Assembly: GCF_002078875.1 (NCBI RefSeq)
Contig: NC_034421.1
Span: 7,152,365-7,216,364 of the forward strand
Source: Numida meleagris
Taxonomy: Eukaryota; Chordata; Aves; Galliformes; Numididae
Direction: 5' to 3'
DNA length: 64,000 nt
Shown: positions 1-14,599 of the stretch, one piece after another
Numbering within the stretch: the stretch's first letter is position 1
How the letters are laid out: every line of letters starts with the position of its first letter
The notes under the pieces: model-generated
Databases searched by the model: none
Told to the model about the DNA's origin: nothing
What the model saw: only the letters and a program-made list of their open reading frames with translations
Position numbers and translations under genes: made by a program

Positions 1-3000
1 AGCGCCCCGGGCTGCGCGTAGCGGTACACGCAGACGCTGCCGTCCGCCCGGCCCGCCAGCAGCCCTGCACCCGCCGCGCTCCAGCGCACCAGAGTCCAGC
101 GGTTGTCAGAGCCCGGCGGCAGCAGCGCGGTGCAGCAGCCCAGCAGCAGGTCCCACACCGCGATGGCCCCCGAGGTCAGCACGGCCGCGGCCCAGGCGTC
201 CTTCACCTCCCCTTCCACGTACCTACGGGAGACACACCGCGTCACCGTGCTGCAGCTCGGCTGGGAAAACGCCGGCACGGCATTTAGTGCAGAGCTGTTT
301 TTCACCCGGAAATTCCACGGGCACGTTTAAGCCAACTGTAGAGAACCAGGTTACGTTAAATATCGCGTCTTTAGTGCATCTGAAAGGAAAGGATGTTCAT
401 GCAATCCTCCCCTAGCCTCAGTACGTGAAAATTGTTCCGTTAGCCAAGATCTCAATCTGCTAACACTTGTGCACATAGGAAATGTGACAGACGCAAGCAC
501 GTTGCAAGACTGAGCCTTAACAGCTTAGTCTTCAAAACGCAAGAGGTAGGAAGGAAAAGGTCATCAGACTGCAAGCAGCTGCTTAGCATAAATAAACCCA
601 GCAAAGTGCTACGGAACAGCACAAAGGCTCACACCAGTCTCATTTGCAGATATTTTCTCAGGAGGTTTTTGACTAAGGAGTTTGATGAATCCAGCTACAG
701 CATTGCCATAATCACTTCGGTGGGGGGGAGGGAAGGGGAGGGGAGGGGAAAGAAAAAAAGCGTACAGCACGCAGAAAATCAGTTCTCCTGTTTGCTCACA
801 GAGCTCTGGGGAGCAGAGCCCCTTGCTGAGCCATGACGCAGGGAGCTCAGAGGTTAGCTCCCAGCCTCGTGCAGGAAGCAGGCAGGAAACAGCCAACACC
901 CTCAGTGCATTCTAACAAACGCGCAGCGCGAGTGGAAGTGATGGATGGCAGCCTCCTTATCACCGCAACGATGGCAGATGGCTCGCTGCCAGCACTGCTG
1001 CTCAGCTCGTTCATCGAGTCTCCTCCAAAACCAGCTGAAAGGTACCGTGAAGACGAGCACGAAGCATCCCCAGGGTACTTGCCTTCCAGCGTGACCAGGT
1101 GGGAGGGAGGAAAACATCACCCCAGCGCTTCTGGCTGTTTTCGGGTTGAATGCGACCACACGGAACGCGGGGTTTCCACAGGACTCGCTCTCTTTGGCAT
1201 GTGGATGACTTAAAACAACAAACAGCAGGCCCTGATACGCAGAGGAAAAATACATCACTAAAAATAACAGTAAGAGAGGGAGAAACTCCGAAGAATTTTC
1301 CAAAAATTAATTACTACTTTCTCTCTATAATCAAAGCCCCATGGATGGTGATGCATTGTTTTTACTGGATAAAACGCAAGTGGTTTACTTTCCTTATCAA
1401 ATTAGATAAAAAATAAAGCAGCTGCTGACTGATAAGGGCTGATGCAATACAGCAGAATGATAGCTCAGTGACCCCATGCATTCATGCGCTTACCCTTCTG
1501 CTTGGAAAAGCTAAACTTGCTGTAGGACCAGGGGACACTGAAAGTAAAATTTCTGGGCTTTAGTTTAATCCTTAGGAAATTATTAATTTAACAAAAATTC
1601 CATATAAACCAGCACCTCTCAGAACAGCCACAGACCAGCATGAAATATGCTGGGATAGATATTCACAGGAAGTCTCCAGAGTCTGACTCGAACCATCACT
1701 ATTAGACAAGACATTCTTGTCCCAAAATGTCACACGCTTACTAAGAACAATCAAATCCTTGACAACCACCAAATCCAGCTAGATCACAACACAGGTGGAA
1801 ACAAGTGGCAAAGAATCGCGTGTATGAAACCTGGCTTTGAACAGTTCATATCCTTAGGGATATAGATAAACAACAGCCACTCAAATAGGTTTTCTAATAA
1901 TGGCAATGTGCCATCATCATGCTAGCACCTGCCTGCAAAATGAAAGAGACTTACCAGGCACTGGCATTGAGCAACAGGACTTCTGCTTCCCACATAGCTT
2001 ACCTGGCCTCAGCTTTGAAATGCACTTTGATGCATCACGCTAACTTTATCAGTATAATGCAGAAAGCCAATAATTTGAAGAAGACAGTGTGGCTTATTTG
2101 TTCTAGTTAACCTATTTTCTTCTGAAATATCTTCAATGAATCTAAATAGAGATGATATTTCAATCCACTCTTTCAAGTTCCCACCACAGTTAGTGCAATC
2201 TGTGCATAAACTGAGTGCCATATTTCCCATACGTACAGAGTCAGAATATGCTCGATGGCAGATTGAAGCTGGGTAGGAATAACCCATGTGCATCTTCTTC
2301 AGGAGCTGGCCTGTTTTCAGATTCCTGCAGTTGGTGAAAAGACAAATTCTGACTGCATTTTCATCCTCAATCTGGTATTTTCTAATCATAATTGTACCAC
2401 TACACAAGACAGACAGTTTTGATTTCATAGAAAGCAAACTGAAACATGACAAGAGGCCACGGGAAGAGATGTAATGAATACGATGCAAAAGCAAGTGGAA
2501 TTATAGCAGCATAGTTCATTCACTGTCTATCGAGCTGCACAGAAGTTAAAAGGCCAGCTCAGGCCCTTTGATAATTATCACTTCACAGGCAAATCAGCAA
2601 CCAGCCAACACACCTATACAATGTCTGCAGCTGTCAGAGCCACCACTTAGACCCACAAACTGAACCATTTAACTGCAAGGGAAATACTGACCAAACAGCA
2701 ACGCTGTTCACTGCAGTGGTGCCAACCAAGGCGTCTCTCATTCCTTCCACTTCAGCAAAAGCCAGAACAGTTTCTTCAGGAGGCATCAAAGTCAGTCTAT
2801 CCTTGCACCTGAATAGCAGATGCAAACCAGTGAGAAAAGGCAGTTAGAACAGTAGCTATGTTCTGTATTCTGCACACTTCCAGAAAGAAGAGAAACCCAA
2901 GACTTTTCTACATCCCTTACTTTTCTACCTGCCACACCGAGACCACCCGAAAACTAAAAACTCACCTTCCCGTCTCTGAAAGCGATACTATTTCCACTTG

Positions 3001-6000
3001 CTGCTCTTGCATGGCTCTGCTGCTGCTGACCAGCCTCCCATCCTTTAGCCCAAGAACAGCTTTTATATTCCCAGTTTTCACTACTGATTGCTTGAATGAG
3101 TTGTTCTCAGAAGAATAAAGCAAGAGCCTAAATTAGGAGAAAATTATGCAGAACGACAGAAGGAGGCATAATTCAAACACACCTCAGCATATTAAAAAAA
3201 TACACTTAAACTGTCTATCACCTCCAGGGTGAATAAGCAAATGTTTATAGTTGATTTTTAGAAATTCTTTCTATATTTTCCAACAATAAAAGTTGAACAA
3301 CTGAAATAGCGACACATTAGTAAGAGTCAGTTTCGGCTACTACACAGGAGGAGAGTTAAGCTGCAGCTATTCAGGGAGCAAAACAGTAGCAAGAAATAAA
3401 TACAATACCTTATTTCTCCAATCTCCAAATTTCCCAATGCTATACACACAAGATTACAGGTGTCTGGCAGAGGAACAATCTGTATTACAGGAATCTAGGA
3501 CAGCAAAGCAAGAATTCTGTGTTACCCACAATGTCCCTCTTCCTTTGACTACATTCCCATTTTCTAAAGTGTTTCAAGCAAAGTTATATGGGGCAGAACT
3601 CATTTTCAGACCCCTCTGAAGAAACACACTTAGTTGAACAGCTGAACTTTTCGCTGTTTATCTAAGTAAACAATCCCTACTGATATGAGACAAAAGGTGT
3701 CTCCAGGGATCTAAAAGGAGAAGAGCACAGAGCAGCCACCATTCAGTACATGAAGAGTCAAGTTCCAGAAGATAACATGCAACCATACTGCCCTTCCTCA
3801 TCACCAGTGTAAATCATTCTCTGTTGTGTGATGCAATGAAAAATGCCACCTAAAGAACAAATCTTGCACCCAAGACTTCAAGCTCCTTGTATCTTGGGAA
3901 TTAACACAGCGATACAAGAAAGCTGTTCTGAGTTCTAGAAGTAAAGACTGTGTCCACACCTCTCCAAGTTGCCAAGTGTAGACTTTCTCCCAGTGGTCAA
4001 GTGCCAGCGGTTTCCACAGGGAAACTGAACTCTCACAGGCAGTCACCACACACAGCTTCCTGCAGCCAGCTGCTTCCCACCACACGCTGCTCACATCCAC
4101 AGCACAAGAACTTGAAGAATCCTGTCCAAAACAAAACAGTACTGGTTTTCTTCGGATGGCTATGATAGCCTGGAGGCTCAGATTGAGAAAAACACTTCTC
4201 GAGACTCGGTGCAATGACCATTTGAGGTTAAAACTTAATGTTCAAGATGTTAATGTTCGAGTAGAGTGCCAGGAAGGCACCACAGAAAACAAACGTGGTG
4301 GATTGTGCCCTCTGAGCAGCAAATACATCAGCTCACTTCACAAAAATCACTTGTCATTTAATGACATATACAGAAATCTAGCTTTTCAGCACACTTTATC
4401 ACGTAAGAGGACAGAACTGATTGAATTAGGCAGTGTGTTTTTTTGTTGGTTTCTTTTTTTTCCCCTCCAATTTGTCATCTTGCATTTTATTGAATTTTTG
4501 TTAAACTTTTATTAAAGAGCTGTTACTAACTCAGTAGACAATTATCTGATGTTATCCTACCTTTAGCTTTGAAACAAACTGCAAGTTCTCTTCTCTCAAG
4601 CCATCAAGCAGCACCGGAGTCAACTGTTCTGCTTCAGTTTTTTCCTGCACAAACAAGTAAAGAATCAGGATAAATTAACTTCAGAATTAGATTCAGCACC
4701 AGCAAGAATGAGGCAGAAGTGTGAATTCGCTTTGTTTGTAGTAGAGATAGCAGCTGCTATAGGAACACCTCTTTGTGTTCCTGCATGCCTTTGAAAAATA
4801 AGACAGCCCAGATAGTTTCCAGGTGAAAACTGGCTAACCTATTCCTTCACACCACTTTGCACCTCTCAGCAGCATTCCCACCCTTCAGAGATAAACCATT
4901 TTCTCAGCAGCCATCTCACAGATAAGATGTAGAAGACAATCCTAGCTGAAAATTTTCCTTAAAGTAGACCAACATCATAAGGGTGCCAGAAACTTTTTGT
5001 TCTTTTATTATTTCAAACATGGTCTCTGAAGTTTCTCATCTATAGTTTTATGTAGGATTTTAAAGAACTTGCTCTTCAGGTGAAAGATCTTCAGCAACAG
5101 ATGAAAACCAAACATTTACAAAGTCATCTTAAAGACAGCATGCAGAGTTGGCATCCAAGGAAGTCTTTCCTTAAAGGTCAGGTGAGACTTTGGATGAGGG
5201 GACTCACCCACAAGACTACTGGCATAGTACACTTGGCTTGTTACCTGTTCAGGAGAAGCTCTGCAGGATCCCTCGTGTTTGCTTTGTGATTGCTGATGCT
5301 TCTTCAAGTCCACAGCCCCATCAGATCTATTATTAGGACGTCCTTCAACTTCTAAATGACACGTTGTACCTTGCCCTTCCTCTTTCCTAGCAGATCCTGC
5401 ACCACAGCTATCCAAGTGCAGTGGAATGGCAGAGTCTTTGCATTCCCTATTATTCTTGACCTGGGCAGGTGCTTCTTTGGAGGAATGCAGGCTCACTTGA
5501 AAAGGAGGTATAGAACATGTACTGGGGAACACCTCACTGCATACTGGTGGTAAAACAGCTGGGGTTGCACCCAAGACAGGGAAAACAGATGAGGAAATCT
5601 GAGACTCACGCTGAGCAGGAGCACCAGTTAAGACAGTGCCCATGGGAGTAAACAGCAATTCATGTGTAGAAAGTTCCACCTTGGCAGGTGGGCTTTCCAA
5701 ATGAGGTAACTCGGGCAACCCGTTTTTGAATGGTGAAACCAGATTAGTTTCAAGCTCTTTTTCTTCTACATTCATTTCCGGACTTGGTGCATCCTCTGAA
5801 GCCACGCCATCTCCAAACACACTAGGAACAAAAACCTCCAAGTCATTCCCAGGGGAAGATTCATATTTCCCAAGTTTTAGTAGTCCAAATTCCTCATCAG
5901 GTAGATGAAAGTCTTTGATATCCAGCTTGGGGGCCAGCCACTGGAAACTGCGGAAAGCAAAGAGAGGGCTGGACATATCGGGGTCTTTAGCAGCAAGGCC

Positions 6001-9000
6001 AAGAGAAGCAGGACCCTCTGAATCCACTTGATGGCCAGGTCCTCTTTTGTTCTCATCTAGAATTCAAGAGAGAACATCACATCATAAATTAACCAGCAAC
6101 CAGCCATTTTTGAATCTCTTATCTACAGCATCACTCCAATCTATTTAAAAAAAAAAAATCTTAACACATGGAAGTGGAACTTTCCTGGAAAGACACTACA
6201 CTCCACAACTGCTCTGCATCAACCCTTCAGCTAAAATACCATTGCCAAAGACAACCAAAATTGATTGCCTGACCAGTTTGTTTTGTTTTTCTCTCAACTT
6301 TTTCTTTTTCCACACATTTCTGGACTTTCAGACTGTAATAGTAACCTTTCTGTTTCCTTTCTTTTTCACAAAAAAAAAAAAAAAATCATATGCAGACTCA
6401 GTTGGAGAAACAGAGATTTATATCCATTTACTGGAAAATCAGGTACAGTATGCACAACATTGACCTGAGCAGACAAGGCAGCTGAAGAAGTTCCCAGCCC
6501 TGCTCCTTGTCTATGCACAACTGTTCATTCTCTGTCACTGTATTGAGGCAGAAATTTCTGGAATTGCATAAGGACTTCGGGCACCATCATGATCTAAATT
6601 TAAAAAAAACTTGTCAAGAAAAGAAAACCAACCCCATGAGATTTTCCTGAATGAAAATATGGCAGGGTTTGAACAGCAGTGCATGAACACACTCAGCTGT
6701 TTCCTTGCCTTGGTCTTTGGCTCGAGCCTTAGGGAGTGCATGTGTCTGATGAAATAAATACCTTTTGAGATCTGACTGTTTCTCTGTCTTGCAGAGGAAC
6801 GAAGGGAGCGGCGCAGAGGGATTGCGAGGAGCTGCTCAGCCCTGCAGGCTCCATGCCCTTGCTGATTCTTAACACGTTTCACTGGATGTTTATCAGACTG
6901 ACACACACTTAAGTTGCATTCCAGATCACTTGTGTGGCTGGTAAAAGTTTCATTCCCTGGGTTCAGAGAGTCACTTTTCTGCAGTGGATTTTGGACTTGT
7001 TCTAGGTGAGCCTCGCAGCATTTGCCAAGTACATGGCTTCCACTAGGAGGATTGGCACTCGTTGGCTGTATCCTATCTGTCAATTCGGACCCAAGAGCTG
7101 CAGCAACAGAAAACTCTCTCCCATCCGAAGATGATTTTCCAAGATTAGCCTCACAGTTCTCCTTTTCACTCTGATACTCATTTGATAGCAGACTACTGCT
7201 TTCCCTTGACGTTACTAGATTCAAACTTTCTATAAGTTCCTGTGACATTTCATTCACAAGTGGTTTGCAGGTAGACTTTCTTCTTCCCTTTTGTTTCCTC
7301 TGTGGTTGTCTCTGATCTCGCTTTGTGCTTGTGGTGCTGCTTTGAGAAATCGATCCAGGTGAAGTGCTGCTACCACTGGACGTAAGAAGATGTTTCTGAG
7401 GACTACAAGAATTCACTGGATCGCTTTCTGCACAAAGGAAAGGCAATGGCACAACCGCTGACTCCAAATGATTTTCAACAGTTTCTTGGGAGGGCTGACC
7501 TAAGCTTGCATCTTTTTGCTTGCATTTACTTCTCTGGCCTTTCTTGCTCCTGCCCAGATGGCTGAGAATTACAGCATCAAGGTCCACTTTCCTCTGGCAA
7601 TTAGACATGCGTCGAGTCGTCCTGACATAGTATTCAACTGGAAAGGGAAGCCCTTCAACCACTGTGCAAGAGTTCAGTGCACTTTCAGGAGTTGTAACCT
7701 TCTCTTCATGAGAAAGTCTTGATTGAATTTCAAGCTGTTGATCCTCCAACAATTTTTCAGCGTTACCCAGAGAAAGATCTGAAGGAAAGGCATTTAAACT
7801 ACCAGTGTCATTTTGATTTCCTCCACAGATTTTGGTCTCATTAATCACATTGTTACTTGTGCCAGTGGGCAATATTTCATTTTCCGACATTAAATCCAAA
7901 AGCCTACGTAATTCTCCCTGATCTTCACACATGCTCTCACTGTCCATTTCTTTTACTGTCCTGAAAGATTCTTTTTCACCACCACCACTGGCATCAAGTA
8001 AAACAGATTCACCACTCCCTGAACACGGCTGTGCAGCTTCCTGGTTATCAGATGCGACCATGGCGCTTGGGGACTCAGGCTGACAGACATCATTGCTGTA
8101 TCCCAGAGCACACGGGAACAGCTCAGGCTCTCCCAGAGGAATGCTGTCTTCAGGCACGTCCCGTGAAACTTCAAACTCTGCACGTGGAGGAGTTAAACTG
8201 CTTTCTCCTCTCCCCATGAGTACTGATCTGGACTCTATCTGAGCGTTGTCCTCAGTGTTTGAGAAACTGCTTCGCCTGAAGACTGGTGACTGAAGTTCCT
8301 CCACACTGGCTGGTTGGTTTTTCACCATTACATCAGCATTGACGAGATGCATGTCACGCACTGATTCCTTTTCTTCTGACACCAGAGTCTTTGTCCTCCT
8401 CCTCAGCTTCATCATGTTTCTCGAAGTTTGGGTTTTTTTCTCCTCAGTAGCAGGCATAGAAAGTCCACAGGAAGCATTTTCCTGGTTAGCCTGTGTACCT
8501 TCTGCCTGCGAGCTGTCCTGCAAGCTAACTTCATTACTGAAGAACTCAGGACTATGTTTCAATGTGACAGATGTTTTTGCCTTTGTGTCAGGACCTGAGC
8601 AGGTTTCAGTCTGTAGGTGACACGTTGTGTGTCTGTCAGCACCAGGAGATACGTTATCACTACAGCCTGCGGGAAGAAATCTCATGTGTGTAAAGCGCAC
8701 CCATCAAAGCTCCATCCGAGAAAAAAACATCACACAATAAAATCAGTCAACTTTGCTAAGAGTGAAAGGCTGGGATCGTACAATGAGGACCAGAGAGCAC
8801 ATGGTGAGGGGGGAAGGAGAGGGGGTGCTGCTACAGATTGAGATTTAACGACGAGGGGCCGAGTGCCGGGGGGCAGCGGGCAGGGAGCTCCCGCGCCCGG
8901 CTCCTACCTGCGGGGCTCTGCGGAGCCTCCCCCCACCCAGGCCGCCGGGCTGCTTCCGCCGCCGCCTTCCCGCCGTGGCTCTTGGCTCGCTCGGCTCGCT

Positions 9001-9319
9001 GCGCCCGCTGGGGATACAACACGGTCGAGGGGCTCGGATCGGCCTCCCGGGCACCTCTTCCCCGGCCCTGTCCCGCTACCGGCCGCGGCCCGCCCCGCTC
9101 CGCTCACCCGCAGCCGGCTGACGGTCTCGCTGTACTCCTTCCTCAGCAGCGCCAGCTTCTCCCGCAGCTGCAAAACACAACAAATCGAGCTGGGACTGCA
9201 ACCCTGTACTCAACCCCGGCCTCAGCCCCGACCTTAGCCTCGGCGCGTCAACCCCGGCCCGGCCAGACCTTCTCTTTCTCAGCCCCGCTCAGCACCACGC
9301 CACTCGCCGCCTCCGCCAT
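1..9319 (-). CDS. PALB2: PALB2, partner and localizer of BRCA2 (3' end cut by window edge)
   Basis: PALB2 is the nuclear scaffold that bridges BRCA1 and BRCA2 in homologous recombination. Coding exons on the minus strand: 9269-9319, 9108-9167, 8908-9007, 6762-8666, 5245-6056, 4561-4644, 3960-4121, 3409-3494, 2966-3127, 2692-2808, 2237-2324, 1083-1231, 1-222 (partial). Phase is kept at every junction. Exons 7-12 are 162, 86, 162, 117, 88 and 149 nt, identical to the human sizes I know. Exons 1-3 encode the N-terminal coiled coil (residues about 14-45) that binds BRCA1. A chromatin-association motif ([16 protein letters not shown]) begins near residue 415. Exons 6-13 encode the C-terminal WD40 propeller that binds BRCA2. 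The start is the first ATG in frame (MAEAASG). Exon 4 is 1,905 nt against 1,473 in human. Exon 12 uses a GC donor. The stop codon lies outside the window. At least 1,332 residues are present. Confidence 0.97.
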
Positions 9320-9444
9320 GGCTACCGCCTCCTGTGCCCATGGCAACCGCGCCGCCATTGGCCGCGCCCGCAGCGGAAGCGCCTGCTGGCGGCAGGAAGT
9401 GACGTACAGGAAGTGCAGGGCGGCCTTGCGGAAGTGGTGCGGCC
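9320..9444. promoter_or_regulatory. Bidirectional PALB2/DCTN5 promoter
   Basis: Only 125 bp separate the divergent ATGs of PALB2 and DCTN5. Inside are an inverted CCAAT box (ATTGG, 9357-9361) and three GGAAGT ETS-type cores (about 9395, 9409 and 9430). The first ETS core runs directly into a CRE-like TGACGTA, giving an ETS/CRE composite around 9395-9405. I see no TATA box. The DNA is CpG-rich on both sides. Shared initiation is inferred from spacing and motifs; the head-to-head arrangement is also known in human. Confidence 0.8.
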
Positions 9445-12207
<2,763 letters not shown>

Positions 12208-12835
12208 TAGCCTATTTACCATGTTTCAGAGCAGTAAAGGCACACAGAAGTATTTTGGGAGCAGGGAGAAGAATATTGTTCAAAGAGTCCAGGGCATGGC
12301 CCTCTGCTGTTCCTGAACACTTCTGTGAGCATTCCTGAACACTAATGGTTGGGCCAAGCAGTCCCCTGTGCAAGCTGCTGTGTCTTGTTGTTTAACCTTT
12401 GCATGTTCATCTGAATGTAATTCATCCCATGTTGTTTGAATTGTGCCATTAAATGTTCTGGAGCTAGGAAAGCTGATTCCGTTCCGTAAGGCAACATCTC
12501 ATTGCAGCTGGGGAACAAGGCAGAATTGGCAGCATACTTTGCAGCCAAAGCCTGTCTTTCATCTGCGTTCTGTTCTTGCCCCAACATCAAGTGGGTTCAC
12601 ATTTGCTCAGAGCAGTCTCCATCCTAGAAAATAAGTGCTGTGTGGCTGACGTGCTTTTTATGGGCGGTGACTTACTGTGGTTCATTAGAGGCAATGCTTT
12701 CCTTCATAAAAATATTTGCTGATGCATAGGCCTGTTTGTTGAGGTTCCTTTTCTCCCCATGGACTGTGCTGTAGGGCCAGGATATCTTTTATCATCCTGA
12801 CACTGACTTCATGCTGTCTTTAAATGCCTTGTCTG
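12208..12835 (+). other. Proximal 3' UTR of DCTN5
   Basis: This non-coding sequence follows the DCTN5 stop. A possible early poly(A) signal ATTAAA lies at 12448-12453, about 240 nt after the stop. The rest holds no gene I can recognise. If distal signals are used, the UTR continues to about 14,590 and contains the LTR/CR1 repeats. Confidence 0.5.
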
Positions 12836-13298
12836 TGTCCTAGTTTTGGCTCTGACAGAGTTAATTTTGTTAGTGGTAACTCATGTAGGGCTATTTTGAT
12901 AACACACTGATGTTTTAATATTTGCTGAGCAGTGCTTACATTGAGTCAAGGCCTTCTGCTTCTCATGCTGCCTGCCAGTGAGGAGGCTGCGGGAGCACAA
13001 GAAGCTGAGAGGGGACACAGCCAGGACAGATGACCAAGCTGACCAAAGGGATGTTCCATGCAATATGATGCCCTGCCCAAGAGTAAAAGCTAGAGGGAAA
13101 GAAGGATGGGGGAGAGGGAACATTCAGAGTTATGGCATTTGTCTTCCCAAGTCACTTTTACAGGTGATGGAGCCTTGCTTTCTTGGAAATGGCTGAATAC
13201 CTGCCAGCCAATGGGAAGTAGTGAATACATTCTATTTTTTGCTTTGCTTGTGTGCACAGCTTTATCTCAGCCAAGTTTTCTCACTTTTCCCTTTCCAG
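12836..13298 (+). mobile_element. LTR-like element (avian ERV family), 3'-truncated
   Basis: The segment begins with TGTCCTAGTTTTGGC and resembles the start of a common avian ERV LTR. The TGATAACACACTGATG block, a CACAAGAAGCTGAGAGGGGA block and a stretch ending in TTTTCTCACTTTTC appear in the order I remember for that family. No internal proviral genes are present. The expected 3' LTR end is missing because the sequence passes directly into an inverted CR1 fragment at about 13,299. Family assignment is from memory and needs a repeat search; being an LTR-type repeat is more certain than the exact family. Confidence 0.6.
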
Positions 13299-14125
13299 TT
13301 AGTGGCCCTCCTTTGCACCCATTCCAAGAGCTCTGCATCTTTCTTGTGCTGGGGGCCCCAGGCCTGGATGCAGTACTCCAGATGGGGCCTCACAAGAACT
13401 GAGTAGAAGGGGACAATCCCCTCCCTCTCTCTGCTGGCCACTCCTCTTTTAATGCAGCCCAGAACACAGTTGGCCTTCTGCGCTGCCAGTGCACACTGCT
13501 GGCTCATGTCCAGCTTCTCATCCACCAGGACCCCCAAGTCCTTCTCTGCAGGGCTGCTCTCAAGGAGTTCTTCCTCCATTTTGTAGAAATACCTGGGATT
13601 GCCCCAGCCCAAGTGCAGCACCTTGCATTTGGCCTTATTGAACCTCATTAGGTTCACATGGACCCACTTCTCCAGCCTGTCCAGATCCCTCTGGATGGCT
13701 TCCCTTCCCTCCAGTGTCTCGACTGCACTGCTCAGCTTGGTGTCATCTGCAAACTTGCTGAGGGTGCACTCGATTCCATTGTCCATATCATTGACAAAGA
13801 TGTTGGAGAGCACCGGTTCTGAGACCAAGCCTTGGGGGACACCACTCGTGACTGGCCTCCACCCTGACATAGAACCACTGATCACAACCCTTTGGCTGTG
13901 TCCAGCCAACCAGTTCTTAATCCATCGAACAGTCCATCCTTCAAATCCATACCTCTCCAATTTAGAGAGAAGGATGTGGTGAGGGACCGTGTCAAAGGCT
14001 TTGCAGAAGTCCAGGTAGATGACATCTGTCGCCCCTCCCCTGCCCACCGATGCTGTCACTCCATCATAGAAGGCCAACAGATTGGTCAGGCAGGATCTGC
14101 CCTTGGTGAAGTCATGCTGGCAGAT
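13299..14125 (-). mobile_element. CR1 LINE fragment with open reverse-transcriptase frame
   Basis: On the minus strand a 271-codon frame (13262-14077) encodes the C-terminal half of a CR1 reverse transcriptase. It shows [13 protein letters not shown] (palm motif), SGVPQG, the catalytic FADDTK box and the family signature [19 protein letters not shown]. In-frame CR1 similarity extends upstream to about 14,125 ([13 protein letters not shown]). The element is truncated at its 5' end, as is usual. It also lacks its 3' end, because similarity stops just after QRRAT, where the LTR begins. The frame has no stop codon, but the endonuclease and most of ORF2 are absent, so the copy cannot be autonomous. 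Confidence 0.9.
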
Positions 14126-14300
14126 GGAGATTCAGACTTCTTGGAAAGAGTGAATACTTCATTTTGGACAAGTAATACAGCAGGATTAATTCTTACTGGG
14201 AACAGCTGTGTGCAAGTTAGAGACAGCTGACACTTGCACGTACCTGACACAATAGCAGAAAACTGGCCAAAAATGAATCTGCCTGTTCTGGTTGTGTTCT

Positions 14301-14306
14301 ATTAAA
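14301..14306 (+). terminator. Candidate poly(A) signal, DCTN5 distal
   Basis: ATTAAA hexamer downstream of the repeat cluster. It is a possible end for a long DCTN5 3' UTR that would include the LTR and CR1. Confidence 0.3.
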
Positions 14307-14565
14307 GCTTAACATTGGCCCTCTGTAGCTTTTAAAACTGGGACTCCTGCATGTTGTAGTGTAGCAGTGTGGGGAGGGCAGAATGTATATTTATTTGTAG
14401 TAGGTATACAGCTGAGAGAGCAGCAGCCCTGGAGCCTTCAGCTGTTGTATACAGTGCAAAGTACTGCTATTCTCTAAATAGCAAACAGCTACACAAGTAC
14501 TAATGTGTAGAAAACCGCTGTTAATCAAATGTAAAACCACTTGTTTGTATTTTTACTGTGCATAA

Positions 14566-14571
14566 ATTAAA
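14566..14571 (+). terminator. Candidate poly(A) signal, DCTN5 most distal
   Basis: ATTAAA within GCATAAATTAAAGCC, followed about 25 nt later by a GT-rich stretch (AATGTTGTGACTTTTT). This is the best-formed 3'-end signal between DCTN5 and PLK1. Confidence 0.5.
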
Positions 14572-14599
14572 GCCTTTTCAGTTGTTCAAGTAACTTAAT

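Noticed and set aside
6535..6761. Continuation of PALB2 exon 4 to a stop at 6535
   Set aside because: The GTATTT donor at 6761 restores phase with exon 5, and the residues beyond it have no match in PALB2. It is intron read-through.
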